From NCBI GenBank assembly GCA_013298375.1, contig JAAFHM010000166.1, positions 1 to 9,620 of the forward strand: a DNA stretch of 9,620 nucleotides, in the 5' to 3' direction. Below the pieces are notes generated by a model, which did no database searches, was not told the origin of the DNA, and was given only the letters and a program-made list of their open reading frames with translations. This DNA comes from Ignavibacteria bacterium (lineage in GTDB: Bacteria; Bacteroidota; Ignavibacteria; Kapaibacteriales; UBA4661). Within the stretch, counting starts at the first letter, position 1, and the number at the start of each line of letters is the position of its first letter. Of the stretch, positions 1-7,250 are shown piece after piece. The translations under genes were made by a program, and so were the position numbers.

Positions 1-943
1 GTATCTCGAATGCGGGATACGTTGTGTCGTTATAGACTCCTTTGGCAAAACCGGAAATATTGGCGCTGCCGCTTGCTTTCAGGTCTTGAAATTTTGCTGA
101 GTACATCGCCGGAACGATGGAGAGAAAGCCCTTGAAATCAGCATCCCGTGTGGCGAATTTGATGTCAAGGTCGTAATCATCGCGGTCGTCAGGCATTCCG
201 AATGTTCCTTCAAATCCTGCACGGAGATCGTTCATCGTAAGTTCGTTTTCTTTGAAGGTGTAAATGCTATTTTTCAGGTCAACACCGATTTGAGCGGTAA
301 GTTTAGTTTTGACAGCATTTAAGTATGCCGCACCCTTTTGTGTAAAGGTCGTAAGCGCTTCGGTGCGTGTGACAAGCGTAAAAACGTCATTGGCAAAATC
401 CCCACTGCCTTCGTGGTTGATATTTTCCAGAATAAAATCGCGGTCTGCCGGGTCGCTGCGGAAGCGGAAACGTCCGTTTTTAATAGAATAGGTCTTGAGC
501 GCGAGTTTCATGGACGATGTATCGGTCTTGGAAGCCGCTTCGGTGCTGGGCTTGGTGATACGCCAGTTTTTGAGACTGTCCGAGAGAACGTGCGTGTAGA
601 TGCGCGGTTCGTCCAGTTGCAGCGCCAAAATCTTCACAACGCCTTCGCGGAAGTACGCAATCGGCTCTGCCGTGAAGTCAATGGCTTTTGCGGAAAATAG
701 CGTATCGCCCTGAAATGGTGCGCCATTGACGACGGAGACCTTTTGCAAAATCACGGTTGCGCGAGGGAAATTTTTGAGCAGCGAAATATCAACATCGCTA
801 AAATTCAGCGTTGCCGTCAGATTTTGATTCGCTTTTTCCTTGACAAACTGGATAATGCGGTCTTTGAACAGAAGCGGCACTGCCGCCAAAATGACCACCA
901 CAAGCAATATCACAACGACGAGAATAGATAGGAATTTTTTCAT
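1..943 (-). CDS. AsmA-like family protein, N-terminal 314 residues (C-terminus beyond window)
   Basis: The frame is open from an ATG at 943 to the left edge, so only the N-terminal part is present. The protein begins MKKFLSILVVVILLVVVILA, a short basic start and a single hydrophobic segment (about residues 4-26), giving a signal anchor. After it comes the arrangement typical of AsmA N-terminal domains: a predicted helix, then NFSDVDISLLKNFPRATV (about residues 45-62), a PFQGDTLFSAKAIDF strand pair, and LALQLDEPRIYTHV followed by NW. AsmA relatives are inner-membrane-anchored proteins with a long periplasmic beta-rich groove, implicated in lipid transport to, or assembly of, the outer membrane. 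In Bacteroidota they are often 800-1100 residues, so roughly two thirds may be missing here. No clear Shine-Dalgarno precedes the ATG. Family assignment is by recognition of the pattern; the specific substrate is unknown. Confidence 0.8.
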   Translation of the reverse strand, partial: MKKFLSILVVVILLVVVILAAVPLLFKDRIIQFVKEKANQNLTATLNFSDVDISLLKNFPRATVILQKVSVVNGAPFQGDTLFSAKAIDFTAEPIAYFREGVVKILALQLDEPRIYTHVLSDSLKNWRITKPSTEAASKTDTSSMKLALKTYSIKNGRFRFRSDPADRDFILENINHEGSGDFANDVFTLVTRTEALTTFTQKGAAYLNAVKTKLTAQIGVDLKNSIYTFKENELTMNDLRAGFEGTFGMPDDRDDYDLDIKFATRDADFKGFLSIVPAMYSAKFQDLKASGSANISGFAKGVYNDTTYPAFEI

Positions 944-1006
944 GGTACGTGAGGAATAATGCGGTTTTTAGAGGTTGATAGCTTAGTCAGAAAAAAGCAA
1001 TGTGTT

Positions 1007-1034
1007 ATTCTATACAAAAAAAGTAAATGCTCAA
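1007..1034 (-). promoter_or_regulatory. Candidate promoter for the AsmA-like gene
   Basis: On the minus strand, TTGAGC (1034-1029) is followed after 16 bases by TAGAAT (1012-1007), resembling a sigma-70 -35/-10 pair (4 of 6 and 5 of 6 matches to TTGACA and TATAAT). Transcription would start near base 1000 and give a leader of roughly 57 bases before the ATG at 943. Members of Bacteroidota often use a different consensus, and AT-rich spacers produce such matches by chance, so this is only a candidate. Confidence 0.3.
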
Positions 1035-1042
1035 GTATCACT

Positions 1043-1077
1043 CCGTCGGGCGGCTTCTTCGCCGTCCGGCGGTTTTT
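1043..1077 (+). repeat. GC-rich palindromic repeat copy 1, terminator-like on the plus strand
   Basis: Two 12-base arms, CCGTCGGGCGGC (1043-1054) and GCCGTCCGGCGG (1061-1072), pair along their whole length with two G-U pairs and enclose the loop TTCTTC. Five T residues follow (1073-1077), so as plus-strand RNA it has the form of an intrinsic terminator. There is no T-run on the other strand. No plus-strand gene lies upstream inside the window, so its job is not obvious: it may simply be a dispersed repeat, or it may sit in the leader of the downstream sensor-kinase gene. It shares an 18-base identical core (1049-1066) with the copy at 7340-7357. Confidence 0.65.
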
Positions 1078-1123
1078 CGATATATTTCCACACGACTTCC
1101 ATTGGTGGGCAGTTGTGCATAAA

Positions 1124-1168
1124 CCCGCCCGACGGCAGCGTTCGCGCACTCCTCAGCCGCCGGACGGG
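1124..1168. repeat. GC-rich palindromic repeat copy 2, with a longer loop
   Basis: The arms are CCCGCCCGACGGC (1124-1136) and GCCGCCGGACGGG (1156-1168). They pair over 13 bases with two G-U or A-C positions, around a 19-base loop instead of the TTCTTC loop of the other copies. The right arm is identical over 13 bases to the reverse complement of the left arm of the copy at 7333-7364, which ties the three elements into one family. No T-run follows on either strand, so it is not an intrinsic terminator. Confidence 0.55.
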
Positions 1169-1212
1169 AAGAGCATTATTCATCTTGTTGTGTAGAAAGG
1201 CAGAAACTTCCC

Positions 1213-1222
1213 CGAAATTTCG
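1213..1222. promoter_or_regulatory. Perfect 10-base palindrome CGAAATTTCG, possible operator
   Basis: CGAAATTTCG reads the same on both strands. It lies 124 bases before the sensor-kinase start codon in a non-coding region, where a dimeric regulator could bind. A palindrome of this length will occur by chance now and then, and no second copy was seen near the other genes, so the regulatory reading is weak. Confidence 0.2.
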
Positions 1223-1346
1223 CACTTTCCTTGCTGTTACGCAACACGTTTTTCGGAAAATCTATGAAAATCGCCCTCTTTTTCCGATATTGAGTTTCAC
1301 GCTGGTTGTCATGCCTTTCCTCACCTCTGCTTGCCCAAGAATTATT

Positions 1347-4300
1347 ATGCGCTTTGTCGTCCACATCCTTGCGTATTTCGCCTTGTGTGCGCTGCTTTCA
1401 ATAACCTTGCAAGCGCAAAAAACGGTGCTGCCCGCAACAAACTCACCAACCCTTAAATTTGAGCGTTTGGGGCTGGACGATGGGCTGTCGCAAAGCAGTA
1501 TTTTCGCCATAACACAAGACCGTTACGGTTTCCTCTGGTTTTGTACGCAGGATGGCTTGAACCGCTACGATGGCTATACGTTTCGCATTTTTCGGAATAT
1601 TCCCGATGACTCCCTTTCTTTAGCGCTGAATTGGGTGAATGACCTCTACACCGCACCGTCAGGGCGACTTTGGGCAATAACGCGCTCCACGCTGAACCTG
1701 TTTAACCCAACTAACGAAACATTTATCCGCTTCCCGCTTAATACCGCCCAAGGTGCTTCCTCACAAGCATCGGTAACGGTTTCCGGCATTCTTGAGTCGG
1801 CAAATGGTATGCTCTGGATTGGGACAAATATCGGACTCATGCGTCTTTCCGCAATTCACCGCACGACAGAGCATTTTGCGGCTTTGGGCGAAGGCATAAC
1901 GGCATTAGCGCTGGACAGCGAACAACGGCTATGGGTTGGGACGGCAAAGGGCTTATTTGTCGGCACGGTGCGTGATAACAATAACATCCAATTTTCGCCC
2001 GTCACCGCCCCGGGCGGAGCGCATATCCAAGCCGTTAGTAGCTTAAACCTCCAAGGAAATACGCTCTGGGTGGCTTCGGCAGGAGGACTAGGTAAAATCA
2101 TGGTTTCCGGGAAAAATCGTGATGGTGCGGTTGCAGCCGCAGAATGGTTTTACCCCGCCAAAGCGCTTCCTGAGAGGCTTCGTGTCAATAACCCTATCGC
2201 AGAAATCAAGCCGGACACACGGGGAAATCTTTGGTTGCGCCTCGCAACAGGGCTGATTATGTTTTCGCCGCAAAGCGCTGTAACACGAGTGTTTATGAGT
2301 GATGCAAGCGAAATCAATGCTCGTCTCAGCAATAATACCGTCAGCGCACTCACCGAAGACCGCACGGGCAAAATGTGGATCGCAACGGCGGACGGGCTGA
2401 ACATCTACAACCCACTTGACAGCACGCTTTCTGTGCTACGACATCGCCCCAGCGAACCCAAAAGTCTCGGCTACAACCTTACGCGCTGCCTTTTGCAAGA
2501 CCGTAACGGCACGATGTGGATAGGCTCGGACAATGGAATCAACTCGTGGAACCCCAATCGATACAAGTTCACGGCATTTCAAAGCAATCCTATGCAAGCC
2601 GAAAGCCTAAGCAATAATAGCGCTCGTTCATTCTTGGCAGACAACCGCGCAGGTGAGTGGCAAAGCGGCATTTGGGTTGGCACTGACAATGGTCTCAATT
2701 ATCTCAATCGCCGAACGCAAGAGTGGAAGAGTTTTTCCACTGCTGATGGACTGCTCAATACGGACATTCGCGCAATGGCACAAACCCCCGACGGCACACT
2801 GTGGCTCGGCACCAACGGCGGCGGACTGTTTCGGTTCGATGGAAAAACCTTTACGCAATATGCTTACAACCCCGACGACAGCACAAGCATCGCCAGCAAT
2901 CGGCTTCGGTGGCTGATGGTGGACGGCAAAGGCGGTTTGTGGGCAGGACTGTATCTCACGCCGGGCGCACGTGGCACGACGGGCGGCGTTTGCTACCATC
3001 CCAACCCGCAACGAGGCGTACAGACAGGCTGGAAACGCCTTCAGAACAATGCCACTCTCAGCACATCCTTAGCGACAAACGAAATTCGCTTTCTCTACAC
3101 CGACCCCGACGACACAAGTGGTAATACGATATGGATAGGCACGCACACCGCAGGTTTGGAGCGCTTTGACCGCGCAAAGGGCGTGTTTACGCACTTTCGG
3201 CATGATGCGAAAAATAATGCCAGTTTGAGTAGCGATATTGTGACGTGCGTTTTGCGGACTCAGAGCAAGGAATTATGGGTTGCAACGGCTTCGGGGCTGA
3301 ATCTCTTCGACCCCCAAACGCAGAAATTTACCCGATTTACTGTTAAAAATGGTTTGCCGAACGATTTTGTCTATGGGCTGTTGGAAGACGGGCAGGGAAA
3401 TTTATGGATGAGTAGCAACAACGGGCTTTCGCGCTTCAATCCTCGCACTCGGACGTTTCAGAATTACGACCGTTCCGACGGCTTGCCAGGCAATGAAGGA
3501 AATTCCGGTGCTTTTCTGAAACTTGCCTCTGGCGAGATGCTTTTTGGCGGGCTGGACGGCTTTACGCTCTTTCATCCCGACAGCATCCGCATAGATACAA
3601 TGCCGCCAACACTTGCTCTGACGTGGTTCAATGTGCTGAATAAACCGCGCTATTTCGATAAACCGCTCAATGAACTTGATGAAATCAGGCTTGCGCATGA
3701 TGAAAATTTTATTGCGTTCGAGTTTGCAGCGCTGGAGTTTGTCAATGCCGCGCAAAATCAGTACGCTTTTATGCTCGAAGGGCTGGACAAAGATTGGATA
3801 TTCCCCAAAGGCAGGCGTTATGCGGCATACACGGATTTGCAGCCCGGCGAGTATGTCTTCCGTGTGAAAGCCGCCAACTGCGACGGCGTTTGGAACGAGG
3901 CAGGAAAAGCCATCCGCATCGTGATTGTGCCGCCCTTCTGGGCAACGTGGTGGTTTCGGATGCTACTGGTGCTTGCGCTGGGAATTGCCTTGTATGCGGC
4001 GCACAAAGGGCGTTTGCGCGTGATGGCGCACCGCAACAAACTTTTGAAACAACTCGTCGAAGAGCGCACCGCCGAACTCGAAGCCAGCAACGCCGAACTT
4101 CTCGCTTCCGATGAGGAAATACGCCGCCAAAACAGGATTTTGGAGGAGCAGACCGTTCAAATCGAACTCGTCAATGGTGAATTGCAACTGCGCAACAGCG
4201 ATTTGGAAATTGTCAACGAACAGCTTGAGGATTATAGCGCCGAACTCGACCGCTTCAGCGTTATGCTTGAAGAACAGGCGCGGGAAGTGGAGTTGGTCAA

Positions 4301-5045
4301 TACGGAATTGCAGGAAAAAAACACGAGTTTGCAAACGTTGAACCAGCGTAAAAATGAGATTATCGGCGTGGTGGCGCATGATTTGAAAAATCCACTCGCA
4401 GGAATTTTAATGAGCGCTTCGATGGTGAGCCGCTATTATCAGAAAATGAAGCAGGAAGACGTGTTGCAAAGCGTTCAGCGCATCCAAGAGACAGGCGAGC
4501 GGATGCACAAAATTATCGTGGATTTGCTGGATGTGGAAGCGATTGAAACTGGCACATTCAATCTCAAAAGCGAGACCGTCCATTTGACGGCGCTTTTGGG
4601 GGCTATGTTGGAAGATTACCGCGAGGCAGCAGCGCAAAAGGGCATTACTGTCCACAAACCCAACAATGAAGCGCTCTTTGTTCAAGGCGACGCGGGCGCA
4701 CTCCGTCAAGTGTTTGACAACCTCTTCTCCAATGCGCTGAAATACTCATTTCCGCAAAGCAATGTTTGGATAGATATTTGCACCGACGCAGGAACGGTGC
4801 GGGTCAGCATCCACGACGAAGGTCCCGGACTCAGTCCGGGCGACCAAGCAAAGCTCTTCCAACGCTTTGCCAAACTCACTCCGCGCCCAACAGCCGGAGA
4901 ACACTCAACGGGTTTGGGTTTATCCATCGTCAAACAGCTTGTGGAACTGATGCACGGGGAAATCTGCTGCCAGAGTGAACTTGGCGTGGGGACAACGTTT
5001 TCTGTGGCGCTGGCACGCCAAGATGGGGCAGAAATCGTTGGCTAA
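1347..5045 (+). CDS. Periplasmic two-propeller sensor histidine kinase (Reg_prop / Y_Y_Y / HisKA / HATPase_c)
   Basis: This 1232-residue protein should sense a periplasmic ligand and autophosphorylate on histidine in the cytoplasm. The ATG at 1347 was chosen because it gives a classic signal peptide (MRFVVHILAYFALCALLSIT, then QAQ); the frame is open upstream to 1002, but that part lacks any domain, and an ATG at 1311 adds only 12 residues. Domain order: 14-15 Reg_prop repeats of the LWxGTxxGL type, consistent with two seven-bladed beta-propellers; a Y_Y_Y domain (about 765-860); one membrane helix (about 866-885); a coiled coil (about 895-1005); HisKA with phospho-acceptor His1011 in VVAHDLKNP; and HATPase_c with N-box Asn1129 (DNLFSNALKYS), G1 box DEGPGLS (1157-1163) and G2 box TGLGLS (1188-1193). 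All catalytic boxes look intact. Unlike the Bacteroides hybrid systems, it ends after the ATPase domain, with no receiver or AraC-type DNA-binding domain, so the partner regulator must be encoded elsewhere. The ligand is unknown. Confidence 0.93.
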   Translation: MRFVVHILAYFALCALLSITLQAQKTVLPATNSPTLKFERLGLDDGLSQSSIFAITQDRYGFLWFCTQDGLNRYDGYTFRIFRNIPDDSLSLALNWVNDLYTAPSGRLWAITRSTLNLFNPTNETFIRFPLNTAQGASSQASVTVSGILESANGMLWIGTNIGLMRLSAIHRTTEHFAALGEGITALALDSEQRLWVGTAKGLFVGTVRDNNNIQFSPVTAPGGAHIQAVSSLNLQGNTLWVASAGGLGKIMVSGKNRDGAVAAAEWFYPAKALPERLRVNNPIAEIKPDTRGNLWLRLATGLIMFSPQSAVTRVFMSDASEINARLSNNTVSALTEDRTGKMWIATADGLNIYNPLDSTLSVLRHRPSEPKSLGYNLTRCLLQDRNGTMWIGSDNGINSWNPNRYKFTAFQSNPMQAESLSNNSARSFLADNRAGEWQSGIWVGTDNGLNYLNRRTQEWKSFSTADGLLNTDIRAMAQTPDGTLWLGTNGGGLFRFDGKTFTQYAYNPDDSTSIASNRLRWLMVDGKGGLWAGLYLTPGARGTTGGVCYHPNPQRGVQTGWKRLQNNATLSTSLATNEIRFLYTDPDDTSGNTIWIGTHTAGLERFDRAKGVFTHFRHDAKNNASLSSDIVTCVLRTQSKELWVATASGLNLFDPQTQKFTRFTVKNGLPNDFVYGLLEDGQGNLWMSSNNGLSRFNPRTRTFQNYDRSDGLPGNEGNSGAFLKLASGEMLFGGLDGFTLFHPDSIRIDTMPPTLALTWFNVLNKPRYFDKPLNELDEIRLAHDENFIAFEFAALEFVNAAQNQYAFMLEGLDKDWIFPKGRRYAAYTDLQPGEYVFRVKAANCDGVWNEAGKAIRIVIVPPFWATWWFRMLLVLALGIALYAAHKGRLRVMAHRNKLLKQLVEERTAELEASNAELLASDEEIRRQNRILEEQTVQIELVNGELQLRNSDLEIVNEQLEDYSAELDRFSVMLEEQAREVELVNTELQEKNTSLQTLNQRKNEIIGVVAHDLKNPLAGILMSASMVSRYYQKMKQEDVLQSVQRIQETGERMHKIIVDLLDVEAIETGTFNLKSETVHLTALLGAMLEDYREAAAQKGITVHKPNNEALFVQGDAGALRQVFDNLFSNALKYSFPQSNVWIDICTDAGTVRVSIHDEGPGLSPGDQAKLFQRFAKLTPRPTAGEHSTGLGLSIVKQLVELMHGEICCQSELGVGTTFSVALARQDGAEIVG

Positions 5046-5049
5046 ATTT

Positions 5050-5790
5050 TTAGACGCGCCCAAGCCGCAGATGCAATTTCCACCGCACCAAACGGCGCTC
5101 TTCCGGGCGCTCCCACACAGCACGAAGCGCTTCTTCGGCAATCGGAATCGGGCTTGTGCCATGCCGTTGGTGATATTCTTTTGTACCAGACCACGAGCGA
5201 TAGTACCCCAGCACATCTTCCAGATTCCATGCGGCTTCCATGAAAAAGTCGGGCGCGGCGATTTCCTCAAATGGAAACGCGAGTGTGCTGTACTCTTCAT
5301 CGACCCAATGGCGTTCCGGCGGGAAATAATTACGCATTTGAGCATAAAAGTTCAGCATCGCCACATCAATACTTGGTGTAATGTGGCTATGGCTATATGC
5401 CCACACTGCCAGCAAACCACGGGGCTTCACCACGCGTCGCACCTCCGCATAAAATTGCTCTGCCTCGAACCAGTGCCACGCCTGCGCAACCGTGCAACTA
5501 TCCGCCGAAAGCGACTCTAAGCCAGATTGTTCCGCCGTTGCTTGGCGGTATTCCACGTTGGGACAGGATTCCGCCGAAGCAATCTGCTCTGCGCTTGCAT
5601 CGGTGGCAATAACATGAGCAAAAAATCGTGCAAGCCCGACAGCAGCTTGTCCGTTTCCTGTTGCACAGTCCCACGCGAGATTCTGTGCGGGAGATTGTTC
5701 TGCCAAGTAGCGGTAGAGCGCATCGGGGTAGCGCGGGCGATGCCGCGCATAATCACTGGCAAGCGAGGAAAAATGGTCTTTGAAAGACAT
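5050..5790 (-). CDS. Class I SAM-dependent methyltransferase (Methyltransf_11 type)
   Basis: This 246-residue cytoplasmic protein is expected to transfer a methyl group from S-adenosylmethionine to an unidentified small molecule. The N-terminus FSSLASDYARHRPRYPDALY leads into the SAM-binding glycine loop DCATGNGQ (41-48, motif I), the acidic residue of motif II in VIATDAS (Asp64), AQAWHWF (102-108), and the strand VKPRGLLAVWAY (121-132). The AQAxHWF signature and the RPxYP start resemble the family that includes yeast Crg1/Tmt1 and many bacterial proteins of about 250 residues; the length fits, so it appears complete. Substrate cannot be inferred, and trans-aconitate methylation should not be assumed. 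Its stop codon lies 4 bases from that of the converging sensor-kinase gene, and it is divergent from the acyl-CoA dehydrogenase gene across a 287-base control region. No Shine-Dalgarno is visible before the ATG at 5790. Confidence 0.88.
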   Translation of the reverse strand: MSFKDHFSSLASDYARHRPRYPDALYRYLAEQSPAQNLAWDCATGNGQAAVGLARFFAHVIATDASAEQIASAESCPNVEYRQATAEQSGLESLSADSCTVAQAWHWFEAEQFYAEVRRVVKPRGLLAVWAYSHSHITPSIDVAMLNFYAQMRNYFPPERHWVDEEYSTLAFPFEEIAAPDFFMEAAWNLEDVLGYYRSWSGTKEYHQRHGTSPIPIAEEALRAVWERPEERRLVRWKLHLRLGRV

Positions 5791-5884
5791 TGGGGTTTCG
5801 TTTTTAGTTGCATCATTGAGTTATTTGTACCTACAAAGGGCAAACTGCGCTCGCATTCCTGCCCAAACGGACACTTCCGCTCCT

Positions 5885-5909
5885 CAAAATAGCCAAAATC
5901 TCTCAAAAT
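5885..5909. repeat. Three phased CAAAAT direct repeats upstream of the methyltransferase gene
   Basis: CAAAAT occurs at 5885-5890, 5894-5899 and 5904-5909, with start-to-start spacings of 9 and 10 bases, close to one DNA turn. On the minus strand these read ATTTTG and lie about 95-120 bases before the methyltransferase start. They could be binding sites for a regulator on one face of the helix, or a phased A-tract bend. The DNA here is AT-rich, so chance is possible. Confidence 0.35.
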
Positions 5910-5945
5910 CCACAATGATAGCACGAATACTCTTTTGTGATTAAA

Positions 5946-5962
5946 TTTCGCTATTGGCGAAA
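5946..5962. promoter_or_regulatory. Small inverted repeat, possible operator
   Basis: TTTCGC (5946-5951) and GCGAAA (5957-5962) are perfect inverted arms around TATTG. The element ends 6 bases before the upstream half of the candidate acyl-CoA dehydrogenase promoter, a reasonable place for a regulator site in this divergent control region. The arms are only 6 bases, so the reading is tentative. Confidence 0.25.
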
Positions 5963-5968
5963 AAATCC

Positions 5969-6001
5969 TTTGAATTTGACCATCGGGCGGTTGTATTTTT
6001 G
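5969..6001 (+). promoter_or_regulatory. Candidate Bacteroidota-type promoter for the acyl-CoA dehydrogenase gene
   Basis: TTTG at 5969-5972 is followed after 21 bases by TATTTTTG at 5994-6001. This matches the TTTG / TAnnTTTG elements (-33 / -7) known from Bacteroides vegetative promoters. Transcription would start near 6008, giving a leader of about 70 bases to the ATG at 6078. Whether this organism's main sigma factor uses that consensus is inferred from the suspected phylum. Confidence 0.4.
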
Positions 6002-6066
6002 TAACGCATTTTCAATTGTGTTTGTCTATGTTCATCCGTTTTGACGGGTTTTCTCACTTGTTTATC

Positions 6067-6071
6067 AAAGG
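6067..6071 (+). promoter_or_regulatory. Ribosome binding site AAAGG of the acyl-CoA dehydrogenase gene
   Basis: AAAGG lies 6 bases before the ATG at 6078 and fixes the start of the acyl-CoA dehydrogenase. It is the clearest Shine-Dalgarno in the window; the other genes with a visible start have weak or absent ones. Confidence 0.55.
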
Positions 6072-6077
6072 TTTGAT

Positions 6078-7250
6078 ATGACTGCAACGCTAGAAACGAC
6101 GGCAGGTTTAGACTTTTCGCTTACCTCTGAGCAGGAAGCCATCCGCGACACCGCCCGCTCGTTTGCGCAGAATGAAATTGCTCCACACGCGCTTCACTTC
6201 GACGAAACGCAGGAGTTTCCGCACGAAATTTTCAAAAAACTTGGCGATTTGGGCTTTTTGGGGATTATGGTTCCGCCGGAGTTGGGCGGTAGTGGTATGG
6301 GATATGTCGAATATGCTCTTATCGTTGAAGAAATTGCCAAAGCGTGTCCGGCGATTGCGCTTGGTGTGGCGGCACATAATGGATTGGGAACAGGTCATAT
6401 TCTCAATTTTGGCAGCGAAGCGCTCAAGCAAAAATATATTCCACAACTTTCCAATGGCTCCACTATGGGTGCTTGGGGATTGACCGAGCCCGGATCCGGC
6501 TCGGATGCAAGCGGTATGCTCACAACGGCTGTCCGCGATGGCGATGGTTGGATATTGAACGGCTCGAAAAATTTTATTACCCACGGGAACGTCGGTAATA
6601 TCTGCGTTATTCTCGCCATCACCGACCGCAGCAAAGGAAACAAGGGCATTTCGGCGTTTGTCGTTGACAAAACAATGAAGGGCTTTTACGGCTCGAAAAA
6701 AGAAAATAAAGTCGGAATGCGGTGCAGTGACACTGCTGGTTTGACATTGGAGAATGTGCGTGTTCCGGGCGAAAATTTAATTGGTAACGAAGGCGAAGGA
6801 TTTATTCAAGCGCTTCAAATCTTGGACGGCGGACGTATTTCGATTGCGGCGTTGTCGCTGGGCTTGGCAGAAGCAGCGCTGTCGCACTCGGTCAAGTATG
6901 CGCAAGCACGGAAACAGTTCGGCAAGCCACTCGCGGATATGCAAGGGATTCAATTCAAAATTGCCGAAATGTCTATGAAAGTCGAAGCCGCACGATTGCT
7001 GACGTTCAAAGCTGCTTGGATGAAAGACAACGGCATGAAAATCACGCTCGAAGCCGCACAAGCAAAAATGTTTGCCAGCGAAGCCTCTGTCGCTATCGCG
7101 GAGGATGCCGTGCAGATTCATGGCGGTTACGGCTACACGAAAGATTATCCCGTCGAAAAACTCTGGCGCGATTCCAAATTGCTCACCATCGGCGAAGGAA
7201 CAAGCGAAGTACAACGCATGGTTATCGCACGAAACGTGCTGGCAATGTAA
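6078..7250 (+). CDS. Acyl-CoA dehydrogenase, FAD-dependent, short/medium- or branched-chain type
   Basis: This 390-residue soluble flavoenzyme should catalyse alpha,beta-desaturation of an acyl-CoA, passing electrons to electron-transfer flavoprotein, as in fatty-acid beta-oxidation or branched-chain amino-acid breakdown. The length is usual for the family. The N-terminal helical domain starts at SLTSEQEAIRDTARSFAQ. Family signature 1 is GLTEPGSGSD (134-143), in the FAD/substrate-binding middle domain, and RKQFGKPL (278-285) is also typical. Signature 2 runs from Gln346 to Asp365 (QIHGGYGYTKDYPVEKLWRD). The catalytic base is Glu373 in GEGTSEVQR, at the position used by short- and medium-chain enzymes rather than the shifted glutamate of isovaleryl-type enzymes. 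Chain-length preference cannot be settled by eye. No ETF or other beta-oxidation gene lies nearby; the gene stands alone with its own promoter region and ribosome site. Confidence 0.95.
   Translation: MTATLETTAGLDFSLTSEQEAIRDTARSFAQNEIAPHALHFDETQEFPHEIFKKLGDLGFLGIMVPPELGGSGMGYVEYALIVEEIAKACPAIALGVAAHNGLGTGHILNFGSEALKQKYIPQLSNGSTMGAWGLTEPGSGSDASGMLTTAVRDGDGWILNGSKNFITHGNVGNICVILAITDRSKGNKGISAFVVDKTMKGFYGSKKENKVGMRCSDTAGLTLENVRVPGENLIGNEGEGFIQALQILDGGRISIAALSLGLAEAALSHSVKYAQARKQFGKPLADMQGIQFKIAEMSMKVEAARLLTFKAAWMKDNGMKITLEAAQAKMFASEASVAIAEDAVQIHGGYGYTKDYPVEKLWRDSKLLTIGEGTSEVQRMVIARNVLAM

Larger units (their letters stand above)
944..1346. other. Non-coding divergent spacer of 403 bases between AsmA-like and sensor-kinase genes
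   Basis: This stretch separates two divergently read genes. Short open frames cross it on both strands, but none shows a recognisable domain, a good ribosome site or coding-like composition; much of their content is translated palindrome. It holds a candidate promoter for the minus-strand gene, two GC-rich palindromic repeats and a perfect 10-base palindrome, described separately. The GC-rich palindromes stand out against AT-rich flanks. I see no tRNA or other RNA gene. Confidence 0.6.

Noticed and set aside
338..700. 120-residue plus-strand open frame
   Set aside because: It lies entirely opposite the AsmA-like coding region, has no recognisable domain, and the minus-strand frame gives a convincing family match.
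1043..1168. CRISPR array formed by the two nearby palindromes
   Set aside because: There are only two units, with different loops and arm order, no regular spacers, and no cas genes.
1002..1346. Upstream extension of the sensor-kinase frame by 115 residues from a GTG
   Set aside because: The extension has no domain, is partly translated palindrome, and would bury a clean signal peptide that begins at the ATG at 1347.
5517..5924. 135-residue minus-strand open frame overlapping the methyltransferase start
   Set aside because: It is in another frame of a gene with intact SAM-binding motifs and carries no domain of its own.
6036..6047. CCGT-TTTG-ACGG hairpin in the acyl-CoA dehydrogenase leader
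   Set aside because: A 4-base stem is too short to support a regulatory or terminator call.
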